From positions 124,001-188,000 of the IMG/VR virus record IMGVR_UViG_3300042455_001850: a stretch of DNA of 64,000 bases; one strand, written 5' to 3'. Positions 57,078-64,000 of the stretch are shown piece after piece. Source of the stretch: a virus. A program made the position numbers and the translations under genes. How positions within the stretch are numbered: position 1 is the stretch's first letter; each line of letters starts with the position of its first letter. The notes beneath the pieces are model-generated. The model was not told the origin of the DNA. It saw nothing but the letters and a program-made list of their open reading frames with translations, and searched no databases.

Positions 57078-57218
57078 ATGGAAGAAGCTTTTGATGCGAT
57101 GGGTAATCACCCGATAGTAACTTTGTTTTTGGGTTTTATCATTATTTTTGTGACAGCAAGAATAACAGACATTTTTAATAACAACAACGATAACGATACT
57201 AAAGATGAATCTGAATAG
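57078..57218 (+). CDS. 46-residue single-span membrane protein
   Basis: MEEAFDAMGNHPIVTLFLGF then IIIFVTARITDIF and an Asn/Asp tail. Overlaps the next gene by 14 bases. Confidence 0.6.
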   Translation: MEEAFDAMGNHPIVTLFLGFIIIFVTARITDIFNNNNDNDTKDESE

Positions 57219-57738
57219 AGAGAATATTCTATCTACTATACGTACTTTAGAATACTTTGAGAATACTTTTAGTAAAGATAAAAATGTTGATTGTATTAAT
57301 CAAACTATAAGTCTTTTAATGTCTGAGTTGGTAGAACCTATCACAGATGAGGAATATGATGCCTACGTTGTTAAAAAAAGAAAAGAAGAGTTCAAAAAAT
57401 CTACTGAATTAACTGAATGTATTGTTAATTGGGAACTTTATCATAAAATGAGAGGTAAAACTCATCAGATAAAAACTTCTTATGATGATTATTATGGTAA
57501 GAATAAAGTTTTAACCGTAGAAGAAGCTCGTAAGATAACCGAAAATTTTGGTGTTTCTGATGTTGATTTAACTTATTATTTTAATAGAATCAAAGAAGAG
57601 GCTAACAAAGGTAATAGTCAAATTTTATTTGCTTCTATGGAATTTGAAGTTTTAAAATCTTTAGAGAAGGTCGGGTTCTCAATTTCATGGGTCAGTAGTG
57701 ATTTTGATTATGAAAAGGGTTGGTTGTTGAAATGGTAA
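57205..57738 (+). CDS. Unrecognised helical protein
   Basis: 177 residues, helical, charged (LLMSELVEPITDEEYDAYVV). No motif known. ATG is inside the previous gene. Confidence 0.7.
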   Translation: MNLNRENILSTIRTLEYFENTFSKDKNVDCINQTISLLMSELVEPITDEEYDAYVVKKRKEEFKKSTELTECIVNWELYHKMRGKTHQIKTSYDDYYGKNKVLTVEEARKITENFGVSDVDLTYYFNRIKEEANKGNSQILFASMEFEVLKSLEKVGFSISWVSSDFDYEKGWLLKW

Positions 57739-57776
57739 ACTTTTTAATAAAATGTTTTAAATAAAGAATATTTTAT

Positions 57777-57784
57777 TATCTTTG
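57777..57784 (+). promoter_or_regulatory. TATCTTTG promoter
   Basis: Four bases before ATG 57789. Confidence 0.6.
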
Positions 57785-57788
57785 TCTC

Positions 57789-58187
57789 ATGGCATTAATA
57801 ATCTCTATCATTGTAAATATCATTTTGCTTATCACTATATTTTCAATATATGGTAAGTCAAAAGAAGTTGTGGAAAATATTGTTTACGTACCTGAAATAA
57901 GGTATCGTGATAGAATTACATATCAAGATAGAGTTGTTTACCAAGATAAGGTTGTTGAAAAGGTTGTCTATAGAGATAAGGTTGTTGTTAATAACAAAAT
58001 TAAAACTACAACTAAAAAACCTAAAACAGTAGTTGTTGTAAAAGAAACACCTATAAAAAAAGTTCCTAAAACTAAACGGGAAGAAATTTTGGATGAATTA
58101 GCTATGTTAAAAGCTAAGAAGAAAAAAACCAAACAAGATATGGATAATATCTACACCTTGGAGATGATTTTACCTAACGTAAAATAA
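57789..58187 (+). CDS. Membrane-anchored basic protein with YxDxVV repeats
   Basis: 132 residues. One N-terminal membrane helix (LIISIIVNIILLITIFSIY), then short tandem units RYRDRITYQDRVVYQDKVVE and KVVYRDKVV between about 36 and 63, and a Lys-rich tail ending in a helix. The topology (N-in anchor, basic outer stalk) recalls inner-membrane spanins, but no spanin partner was identified. Confidence 0.68.
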   Translation: MALIISIIVNIILLITIFSIYGKSKEVVENIVYVPEIRYRDRITYQDRVVYQDKVVEKVVYRDKVVVNNKIKTTTKKPKTVVVVKETPIKKVPKTKREEILDELAMLKAKKKKTKQDMDNIYTLEMILPNVK

Positions 58188-58231
58188 TCATATAATTAAA
58201 ATTATAAATAACCCATTTGGGTACTATAGTA

Positions 58232-58483
58232 ATGAAAGAATTTTTTAAAGACCATCCTTGGCACATGTTATTAATACCATTAATTGTGTTATCCATTATA
58301 TTGGGTTCTTATGATTATAAAGATAGTGATGGTTGCAATCAGGTAGTTTTTTTAAGGGGTGGGTCACAAGTTGATGCTGTTTATATACAATCATATACTT
58401 CAGGTATTAGTGCTATTAAACAATGTAACGGTGAAGTAATGGAAACCCCAACTGATAACATAAAAAGAGTAAAATATAAATAA
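58232..58483 (+). CDS. Small membrane-anchored protein
   Basis: 83 residues from ATG 58232. MKEFFKDHPWHMLLIPLIVL then SIILGSYDYK: one membrane helix, then a beta-rich outer domain with two Cys (GCNQVVF, KQCNGEV) that could form a disulfide. Confidence 0.68.
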   Translation: MKEFFKDHPWHMLLIPLIVLSIILGSYDYKDSDGCNQVVFLRGGSQVDAVYIQSYTSGISAIKQCNGEVMETPTDNIKRVKYK

Positions 58484-58484
58484 A

Positions 58485-58676
58485 ATGAAATATAAAACAA
58501 TTCAAGTATGTCTTGGTGTCGGGTCAAATCAATTATTCCCTGAGTATACCACAATTCTTATTCCTGAAACTGAAGAAATTCTTTTTCCTGAAAAACTAGA
58601 AAAAGCTAATAATCATTTGGAAAAATCAAAAGATAGTTTACCTAAGAAAAGAGGCCGTAAGCCAAAACAAAAATGA
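58485..58676 (+). CDS. Small protein with AT-hook-like tail
   Basis: 63 residues. Strand-rich first half (IQVCLGVGSNQLFPEYTTIL), tail KKRGRKPKQK with the R-G-R-K-P core of an AT hook. Four-base overlap with the lipoprotein. Confidence 0.65.
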   Translation: MKYKTIQVCLGVGSNQLFPEYTTILIPETEEILFPEKLEKANNHLEKSKDSLPKKRGRKPKQK

Positions 58677-58900
58677 AAAAAATATTTTTTATACTACCTG
58701 TATTATTTGCTTGTAAATCATATCAGAACAAGGATTATTATGTTGAAAGATATCCTGATTTTTGGGAAGATACCATTGTTTTAGAGGATGGTCATTGGCA
58801 TTTTTGTGATAATAATAAATGGACCTGTATTGAAACTAATGCCGATACATTAGTTTTTAGTGTTCATGATACGATAGAGGTTAAAAATTATTTTAAATGA
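58673..58900 (+). CDS. Small lipoprotein
   Basis: 75 residues. MKKIFFILPVLFACKSYQNK: short signal with lipobox LFAC. Aromatic mature part (YPDFWEDTIVLEDGHWHFCD). With the membrane proteins at 57789 and 58232 it could form an envelope set; the pairing of an inner-membrane and an outer-membrane lipoprotein fits a two-component spanin, unproved. Confidence 0.7.
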   Translation: MKKIFFILPVLFACKSYQNKDYYVERYPDFWEDTIVLEDGHWHFCDNNKWTCIETNADTLVFSVHDTIEVKNYFK

Positions 58901-59397
58901 ATATAGGTGACTGTAAACATACCACAATTTGGGATTATACGGGTTGGCAAAATATGACTGATATGGATGACATCCAACCTGAGTGGAATAAAACCCTTAT
59001 AACAAGAATTAACCAAGTCTCTACACAAATACATCGTTCTTCTTTGAGGAGAGGTGGAGATACTGTAATAATGAACCCAAAACTAATTGAACTCTTATCA
59101 GAATATTATTATGATAACGGTCTACTTAATAGATATAGGGTTGAATTAGATGAATCTATGGATTTAGATATTATCTTCGTTTGTAATAGAACAGATAACA
59201 CTACACCACAAATGGTAGTTAGGTCTGTTAGGGCCAATGAGAGTGAGATACCTGAAGTTATGGTATTACATGAAAGGCAATGTACACCTGAAGAAGTTTT
59301 AGAATATAAAAAAGGTTTATGTGGTTATATAACTATACAAAATTATTACAGTAATAGTATGAACCCTAGAAAAAATATTAAAAAATTGAAATTATAA
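58897..59397 (+). CDS. Unrecognised protein
   Basis: 166 residues, alpha/beta. GWQNMTDMDDIQPEWNKTLI, GDTVIMNPKLIELLSEYY. Such mixed acidic proteins often are phage structural subunits but nothing decisive is seen. ATGA overlap with the lipoprotein; terminator follows. Confidence 0.68.
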   Translation: MNIGDCKHTTIWDYTGWQNMTDMDDIQPEWNKTLITRINQVSTQIHRSSLRRGGDTVIMNPKLIELLSEYYYDNGLLNRYRVELDESMDLDIIFVCNRTDNTTPQMVVRSVRANESEIPEVMVLHERQCTPEEVLEYKKGLCGYITIQNYYSNSMNPRKNIKKLKL

Positions 59398-59401
59398 TTT
59401 T

Positions 59402-59436
59402 TATTAAACCTCTTAACTGTAAGAGGTTTTTTGTTT
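59402..59436 (+). terminator. Terminator
   Basis: AAACCTCTTA / TAAGAGGTTT stem then TTTTGTTTT. Confidence 0.75.
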
Positions 59437-59442
59437 TATAAA

Positions 59443-59451
59443 GATATTTAT
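59443..59451 (+). promoter_or_regulatory. NATATTTAT-type promoter
   Basis: AAAGATATTTAT, five bases before ATG 59457. The same AAAGATATTTAT string recurs at 60195-60206. Confidence 0.55.
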
Positions 59452-59456
59452 CTCAT

Positions 59457-60173
59457 ATGAACAACCTCATTAAAAAAATCATTAGAGAATCTTTGGATAA
59501 TGATTGGTCATGGACCGAATTTGAACCTGTTAAACCTAGAAAAAAAGGTGAGGTTAGAGTTGGTGATGTGTATACAATATATGATTCTAATGAATCCATT
59601 AGATACGTTTTAGAAATCGTTAAAATTGATGATTACAATAGTATGATAGATGATGAGGATGATGAGGATGATGATTATGATGGTAGTGGTACTATTCATT
59701 ATAAAATACATGTAACAACTGATGAAGAAGATGAACCTGTTGGTGGTATACGTACTGTAACTAAAAAACGTGCCAAAAGATTAATTGTAAGAGATAACCA
59801 TTGGGTTCTTACTGATTCCCTTGATAAAATTTTTAATCCTTTAAAGGAAGAAGCAGAAGATGATTTGGATTGGATGAGAGAAGTCTTACCAGTAGGTGAA
59901 ATGGTTATAGATGCCTTAAAATCAGATGAACGTTATAGAGTTATTACCGAATACGACGATAAAGGTAATTTAATTGAGTTAGAAATATATGATAGATATG
60001 ATGCTGGAAGATTTTTTGGTATTGTTTATAAAAACATATCTTATAGTGATGTTTTAGAAAAATCTAAAGAAAGTTTTAACTTTTGTCTTGATAATGATAG
60101 TAGTGAAGAAATCACAAGACAATACCAACAAATATATAATTTATTAAAGGAATATCAGTATAAATCCTTTTAA
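59457..60173 (+). CDS. Propeptide protein with two DW modules
   Basis: 238 residues. Leader MNNLIKKIIRESLDNDWSWT (I-R-E before Ser, then D-W-S-W) and a second copy near 133, PLKEEAEDDLDWMREVLPVG. Both modules are followed by small beta domains. An acidic Asp run separates them (DDEDDEDDDYDG). Predicted virion-internal and possibly cut twice. Confidence 0.75.
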   Translation: MNNLIKKIIRESLDNDWSWTEFEPVKPRKKGEVRVGDVYTIYDSNESIRYVLEIVKIDDYNSMIDDEDDEDDDYDGSGTIHYKIHVTTDEEDEPVGGIRTVTKKRAKRLIVRDNHWVLTDSLDKIFNPLKEEAEDDLDWMREVLPVGEMVIDALKSDERYRVITEYDDKGNLIELEIYDRYDAGRFFGIVYKNISYSDVLEKSKESFNFCLDNDSSEEITRQYQQIYNLLKEYQYKSF

Positions 60174-60197
60174 AATAAGGGGTTTTTCTTTTATAAA

Positions 60198-60206
60198 GAT
60201 ATTTAT
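60198..60206 (+). promoter_or_regulatory. NATATTTAT-type promoter
   Basis: GATATTTAT four bases before ATG 60211. Confidence 0.5.
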
Positions 60207-60210
60207 TGAT

Positions 60211-60561
60211 ATGAATCTTAAAAAAATCATAAAGGAGGAATTGGATGGTCTTGATTGGGTTAGAAATGTTACCCCACACGTACCTATAACAGACCTTAGT
60301 CCTGGTGAAAAATATACGTTTCATCACCTACCAAAAAAATCACTTAATTCTATTTATTTTGACAGTGACCTTGAAGACCATGATTTAGTGAATACAATTT
60401 TTATTATTGATGAAAGTGGTGGATTTTATGACGAAGATAAGGGTGTAACAACTGATTACTCTGATACAAATACAACTGATTTTTGGTTAATTCCTGCAGG
60501 TGTAAGTGTGTCAGGTGGTTGGGTTGAATCTGATGGTGTTATGGTAATAAGAGTAGATTAA
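60211..60561 (+). CDS. Propeptide protein, DWV module
   Basis: 116 residues. MNLKKIIKEELDGLDWVRNV then TPHVPITDLSPGEKYTFHHL. Ends with DTNTTDFWLIPAGVSVSGGW, nearly the same as the end of the next protein, so the two are tandem duplicates. Confidence 0.76.
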   Translation: MNLKKIIKEELDGLDWVRNVTPHVPITDLSPGEKYTFHHLPKKSLNSIYFDSDLEDHDLVNTIFIIDESGGFYDEDKGVTTDYSDTNTTDFWLIPAGVSVSGGWVESDGVMVIRVD

Positions 60562-60562
60562 T

Positions 60563-60973
60563 ATGAACCCACAAGAAGAAATAAATAGAATCAAATCAAT
60601 CATGGGCCTTCTTATTGAAGGTGATGATGATATGTTTGATAGTTTAGATTGGATTAGGGATATTAAACCAGTACCTGTTACAAGTCTTGGTCCTGGTGCT
60701 AAATTTAAAATTGTTGAATTGGGTCCAAAAGCTATTAAAGAACTTAATCAAAATGAGGGTACTAGAAAATATTTAAAAAATGGTAAAATATTTAAAAAGA
60801 AATTTATTATTGATGAAGAAGATGGATTTATGGGAAATGAGTCAGATGGAGTACAAAGGTCAACTGATTACGCTGATGAAGATACAACTGATTTTTGGTT
60901 AATAGATTTAAAACGTAAACTAGGTAATACTTGGATTGATGTTAGTGGTGTTATGGTTGTAGAAATAAATTAA
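60563..60973 (+). CDS. Propeptide protein, DWI module, tandem paralogue
   Basis: 136 residues. Longer leader MNPQEEINRIKSIMGLLIEG (L-I-E before Gly), then SLDWIRDIKPVPVTSLGPGA and EDTTDFWLIDLKRKLGNTWI. About half its residues match the 60211 product. Confidence 0.76.
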   Translation: MNPQEEINRIKSIMGLLIEGDDDMFDSLDWIRDIKPVPVTSLGPGAKFKIVELGPKAIKELNQNEGTRKYLKNGKIFKKKFIIDEEDGFMGNESDGVQRSTDYADEDTTDFWLIDLKRKLGNTWIDVSGVMVVEIN

Positions 60974-60974
60974 T

Positions 60975-61388
60975 ATGAATTTAAAAGAACGTATAAAGAA
61001 AATATTAAAGGAAGAAGTAACAGGTCTTGAATGGATGATGGACACTGGTTTTGGTCCTGAAATGTTTATTAATAAAGCTTTTTATTTTGAACCAAAAGCT
61101 AGAGAAGGTGATATAGATTATGCAAAATTAGTTAATCAACTTATTAGTTTAGGTTTTGAATCTGAACATTTAACACCAAAAGTACTAAATAGATACGAAA
61201 CCGCTGTTGGCCTTTATTCTTATCTTGACTTTAAGGGTGAGTTAAAATTTGTTTATACCACTCACCTTGAGGAAGATGAGGATTATGAAGAACATATAAA
61301 AGATTTTGCTAACGGAGTTTCTGAAAATTATGGAGAAAATCTAGAGTTAATGGATGCCAGAAAATTTATAAAGAATTTTGGGGTGTAA
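60975..61388 (+). CDS. Propeptide protein, EWM module
   Basis: 137 residues. MNLKERIKKILKEEVTGLEW (L-K-E), then MMDTGFGPEMF. Body alpha/beta. Third of a close-packed trio; terminator follows. Confidence 0.75.
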   Translation: MNLKERIKKILKEEVTGLEWMMDTGFGPEMFINKAFYFEPKAREGDIDYAKLVNQLISLGFESEHLTPKVLNRYETAVGLYSYLDFKGELKFVYTTHLEEDEDYEEHIKDFANGVSENYGENLELMDARKFIKNFGV

Positions 61389-61390
61389 AT

Positions 61391-61420
61391 TAAACCTTCT
61401 TAATTAAGAAGGTTTTTTTA
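61391..61420 (+). terminator. Terminator
   Basis: AAACCTTCTTAATTAAGAAGGTTT palindrome then T run. Confidence 0.8.
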
Positions 61421-61485
61421 TGCTTTACTATTATTAAATTATTAAGAATTATTATAACATATAAACTGAAGATAATTATAGTTAT

Positions 61486-62211
61486 ATGGAACTAAGTAAA
61501 TTGTTAACGATAGTTATTCCTTGTAAAAACGAAAAAGAGATAATAACCAAGACCTTGGATTTATTAAATCACCAAGAAAATATTGATAATGTTAAAGTTA
61601 TTGTATGTGACTCATCCAATGACGGTATAACAGCACCTAATTTAAATGATAGATTAGAATACGAACAAGAAATCGATAAGTTTGATTTATACCTTATGGA
61701 AGGTGGTTTACCGGCAAGAGCAAGAAACAATGGGTTTAAAATTGTAAAAACACCTTATGTATTATTTATTGATGCCGACGTATTCTTATTAGATAAAACA
61801 ATCCTAACAAATACAACCAAAAAAATTATTGAAGGGGACCTTGACCTTGTTACGGTTAAGTTCAGAACTGATAATGGGAAGTATAACTATGTGTATAAAA
61901 CATTTGACGTAATACAAAGGTTGTCTAAATTTGTGTCACCATTTTGTTTAGGTGGGTTTATGTTAACAAAATCAAAAACATTCAAAAGGATTAAAGGTTT
62001 TAATGAAGAGGTTAAAGTTGCTGAAGATTATTTATATTCAAAACAAATAAAAGGTAGTAAGTTTAAAATATATAACACCGTTGTCTATACGACCCCAAGA
62101 AGGTTTGATAACAAGGGGGTTTTCTATATGTTAAAATTAATGGTAGGTTCTTTATTAAACAAAAATAACAAATCTTATTTTAAAAAAGACAAAGGTTACT
62201 GGAATGAATAA
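61486..62211 (+). CDS. Family 2 glycosyltransferase
   Basis: 241 residues. GT-A fold: LLTIVIPCKNEKEIITKTLD, VIVCDSSNDG, PARARNNGFKIVKTPYVLFI then DADVFL (D-x-D). VAEDYLYSKQIK supplies the later E-D. C-terminal basic hydrophobic helix could touch the membrane. With the LpxH-like gene overlapping by eight bases, it suggests change of host surface glycolipid or polysaccharide. Confidence 0.88.
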   Translation: MELSKLLTIVIPCKNEKEIITKTLDLLNHQENIDNVKVIVCDSSNDGITAPNLNDRLEYEQEIDKFDLYLMEGGLPARARNNGFKIVKTPYVLFIDADVFLLDKTILTNTTKKIIEGDLDLVTVKFRTDNGKYNYVYKTFDVIQRLSKFVSPFCLGGFMLTKSKTFKRIKGFNEEVKVAEDYLYSKQIKGSKFKIYNTVVYTTPRRFDNKGVFYMLKLMVGSLLNKNNKSYFKKDKGYWNE

Positions 62212-62917
62212 GTGGAGAACAATTATAATGAGTGATTTACATCTTGGTGCAAGACAATCACAAACAGATAAGATATTAAAATTTTTGGAAAAAAACGAAT
62301 CTGAAATATTAATCCTCAATGGTGATATTATAGATGGGTGGGCATTAAAATCAAAGGGTAAATGGAATAAAGATTGCTCAAAGATATTCAGGAGATTTAT
62401 GAAAAGAAGTGAACAGGGAACAAAGGTAATTTATATTAGAGGAAATCACGATGATTTTTTAAAACCATTTGTTCCTTTTAAAATGAATAATATTGAGATT
62501 GTTAGGAAATACGTTCACGAAGGATTAGATGGTAGAAAGTATTTTTGTTTTCATGGAGATGTATTGGATTTTGTGATTATGAAAGTAAGATGGTTAGCGG
62601 TAATTGGTGGTTGGTCTTATGATTTTGTAATAAGGTTAAACACATTCTATAACTACATAAGAAGAAAATTAAATTTACCGTATCATTCATTAGCAAATAC
62701 AATCAAACAATCAGTAAAGGGAGCAATTAATTTTATATCTGATTTTGAAGATAACGCGAAGAATCTAACAAAACAAAAAGGTTACGATGTTGCAGTATGT
62801 GGTCATATACACCAACCAAAGTTAGACAGTGATTATATGAACTCAGGTGACTTCTGTGAAAACACAACTTGTCTTGTTGAAGACTATGAGGGTAAGTGGA
62901 AACTAATTACAATATAA
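62204..62917 (+). CDS. LpxH-like metallophosphoesterase
   Basis: 237 residues. MSDLHLGARQSQ, ILNGDIIDGWAL, RGNHDDFLKPF, FCFHGDVLDFV and CGHIHQPKL carry the five metal motifs; the SDLHLG start and central helical lid resemble UDP-2,3-diacylglucosamine pyrophosphatases of lipid A synthesis. Overlaps the glycosyltransferase gene. Confidence 0.85.
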   Translation: MNKWRTIIMSDLHLGARQSQTDKILKFLEKNESEILILNGDIIDGWALKSKGKWNKDCSKIFRRFMKRSEQGTKVIYIRGNHDDFLKPFVPFKMNNIEIVRKYVHEGLDGRKYFCFHGDVLDFVIMKVRWLAVIGGWSYDFVIRLNTFYNYIRRKLNLPYHSLANTIKQSVKGAINFISDFEDNAKNLTKQKGYDVAVCGHIHQPKLDSDYMNSGDFCENTTCLVEDYEGKWKLITI

Positions 62918-62921
62918 TAAT

Positions 62922-62951
62922 AAGGAACCCTCATAAGAGGGTTTTTTTATG
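62922..62951 (+). terminator. Terminator
   Basis: AACCCTCATAAGAGGGTT then six T. Confidence 0.75.
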
Positions 62952-62994
62952 CTTGATTATTTGGGGTTAATTTACTATTTTTAAATAAAAAAGT

Positions 62995-63249
62995 ATGAAA
63001 TCAAAATCATTAGGTTTAATTAATTATGAGGGTGATTGTTTAAAAGCAATCAAAAGTGATAACGGAATTATTATTAAAGACCAATATGGTGTAGAATTAA
63101 AAACAATTACCGTTCCTGAATTATATGGTTTTGTTGATGGTCTAGTTAATATTGTTGATAGTAAAGGGAAGTCTTGGCATTATCCTAGTGAACATAAAGA
63201 TGCTAAACCTTCTCAGTCCATGATGTACCACTTTGTTAAAGACATTTAA
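62995..63249 (+). CDS. Unrecognised small protein
   Basis: 84 residues, strand-rich (SLGLINYEGDCLKAIKSDNG). ATG two bases after the next feature's neighbour stop; shares layout with the following gene (YEGD / DGDGN repeats). Confidence 0.65.
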   Translation: MKSKSLGLINYEGDCLKAIKSDNGIIIKDQYGVELKTITVPELYGFVDGLVNIVDSKGKSWHYPSEHKDAKPSQSMMYHFVKDI

Positions 63250-63251
63250 AA

Positions 63252-63527
63252 ATGGAATATTTTAATAGAGAAAATAAAATACATACATTTACCTTAGATG
63301 GTGACGGTAATATTCTATGGGACGGAGATTTTTTCTATAGTCGAAGATTGTTTAGTGCTGAAAATTTAAAAACTGAAGCAGTCGACCCTAGTGGTGGACC
63401 TTTTATTAGTGTTGGTAGTGATATGGGTTATATTGATGATTCATTCAAAGGTAAGATTGTTGATGGATTTGAAAAAACAGAGAATGGTTATAAAATTTTA
63501 ATAAGAGATGAAAGCAAAACTGATTAA
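63252..63527 (+). CDS. Unrecognised small protein
   Basis: 91 residues, beta-rich (HTFTLDGDGNILWDGDFFYS). Overlaps the next gene by 20 bases. Confidence 0.65.
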   Translation: MEYFNRENKIHTFTLDGDGNILWDGDFFYSRRLFSAENLKTEAVDPSGGPFISVGSDMGYIDDSFKGKIVDGFEKTENGYKILIRDESKTD

Positions 63528-64000
63528 AACAGAAGATGAACAAGGAGTAATGTATTCCTTATCAGGAGATAATCTGCCTGAGAATTATGTACTATCCAAA
63601 CGAAACTGCGATGAACTATTTGGAGTAGTTGATGTTAATTCAGAAGTTGAAGTTATTGTAAAAACTATTTGTCCTGATGACAGAGGTAAAGACATTATCT
63701 ATGGAACAGGTATGGCAGTTGGTATACAATGTTTCAAAAAAGCAATGGAGTTGAATAAAGATAAGGTGTTTACTTTGGAAAATGTGAGAAAGGCTTTTAA
63801 CAAAGGATACTTAATGAAATTTAATCCCTCTGATGAGTATACTGAAACATTAAATGGTTTAGTACAATCACTCCAACAACCAACAGAAATTGAAGTTGAG
63901 ATTGTTGAACAATGCCTAGACCCTACTTGTGATGGTATAAACAGAAAAGGTGAGTGTGTTACTACAGGTAAACCTAAGTATGATACAGATGGTTGTTTAA
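63508..64000 (+). CDS. Unrecognised protein, 3' truncated by window edge
   Basis: 164 codons visible without a stop. MKAKLIKTEDEQGVMYSLSG and later YGTGMAVGIQCFKKAMELNK with VFTLENVRKAFNKGY: a pattern of small phage proteins around a YxxG..G helix. Ends in a Cys-bearing loop (CLDPTCDGINRKGECVTTG). Confidence 0.65.
   Translation, partial: MKAKLIKTEDEQGVMYSLSGDNLPENYVLSKRNCDELFGVVDVNSEVEVIVKTICPDDRGKDIIYGTGMAVGIQCFKKAMELNKDKVFTLENVRKAFNKGYLMKFNPSDEYTETLNGLVQSLQQPTEIEVEIVEQCLDPTCDGINRKGECVTTGKPKYDTDGCL

Noticed and set aside
57849-57995. Tandem repeats in the 57789 gene as a CRISPR or DNA repeat array
   Set aside because: Units are short, imperfect and in frame (YxDxVV), so they are protein repeats. 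No CRISPR array was seen in the window.
1931-60206. NATATTTAT as the T4 late promoter TATAAATA
   Set aside because: The motif is the reverse complement of the T4 late element on the coding strand, so orientation is wrong; similarity to the host TAnnTTTG element is the better reading.

Overview
The window looks like part of a large tailed-phage genome whose host is a member of the Bacteroidota. Phage evidence: dense arrays of small, mostly co-oriented and overlapping genes, about 16 tRNA genes plus five tRNA-like genes and a tmRNA, several HNH endonucleases, a protein resembling the T4 gp19 tail tube, DUF5872- and DUF6011-type phage proteins, and more than 20 proteins that begin with a short basic helix ending in (I/L)-x-E, the recognition form of a T4-type prohead protease. 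Host evidence: promoters of the Bacteroidota form TTG...TAnnTTTG placed only 5-15 bases before start codons, few Shine-Dalgarno sequences, UAA-rich AT-rich coding, Bacteroidota-style lipoproteins, SprB-like repeats and a type IX secretion sorting domain. No capsid, terminase or polymerase gene is inside the window, so the phage assignment is an inference.

Layout. 1-1.8 kb: 3' truncated secreted SprB-like protein (minus). 1.9-7.8 kb: operon with two histidine kinases, a receiver protein, a secreted coiled-coil protein and a membrane coiled-coil protein. 7.8-9.1 kb: leader ORF, boxA-like site and ten tRNA genes. 9.2-11.4 kb: phosphoesterase, cREC and two HAD genes typical of RNA repair. 11.4-14.5 kb: ferritin-like, prohibitin-like, lipoprotein and small genes. 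14.5-21.8 kb: RNA genes and tRNAs interleaved with HNH nucleases, a papain-like protein and nucleotidyltransferase-like genes. 21.8-29.2 kb: UVR protein, secreted nuclease, tail tube, zincless Fpg/Nei, a 631-residue late protein, HNH. 29.2-31.2 kb: tmRNA and two further structured RNAs around a large late protein. 31.2-46.1 kb: late proteins with the N-terminal propeptide, a ribosomal protein bS21, a type IX secretion cargo and lipoproteins. 46.1-49.3 kb: Nudix hydrolase, nicotinamidase-like protein, small genes, structured RNA plus tRNA-Gly. 49.4-61.4 kb: more propeptide proteins, HNH, thioesterase, thioredoxin. 61.5-64 kb: glycosyltransferase, LpxH-like phosphoesterase and small genes.

How it fits together. 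Two promoter classes can be read. TATATTTG-type sites, close to the host consensus, precede metabolic, repair and RNA genes. NATATTTAT-type sites precede most propeptide proteins, the kinase operon, the ferritin and the large secreted proteins. I read the second class as a phage-specific, probably late, promoter. The RNA genes, bS21, tmRNA and RNA-repair cluster point to broad takeover or protection of translation. The propeptide proteins, including three HExxH metalloproteases and five members of a WCT-motif family, would be virion-internal proteins delivered with the genome. The two kinases and the receiver are the least expected part: a complete sensory phosphorelay on what appears to be a phage.

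Limits: all family calls are from reading translated sequence and motifs; no search or folding was run. Many small proteins are unrecognised.
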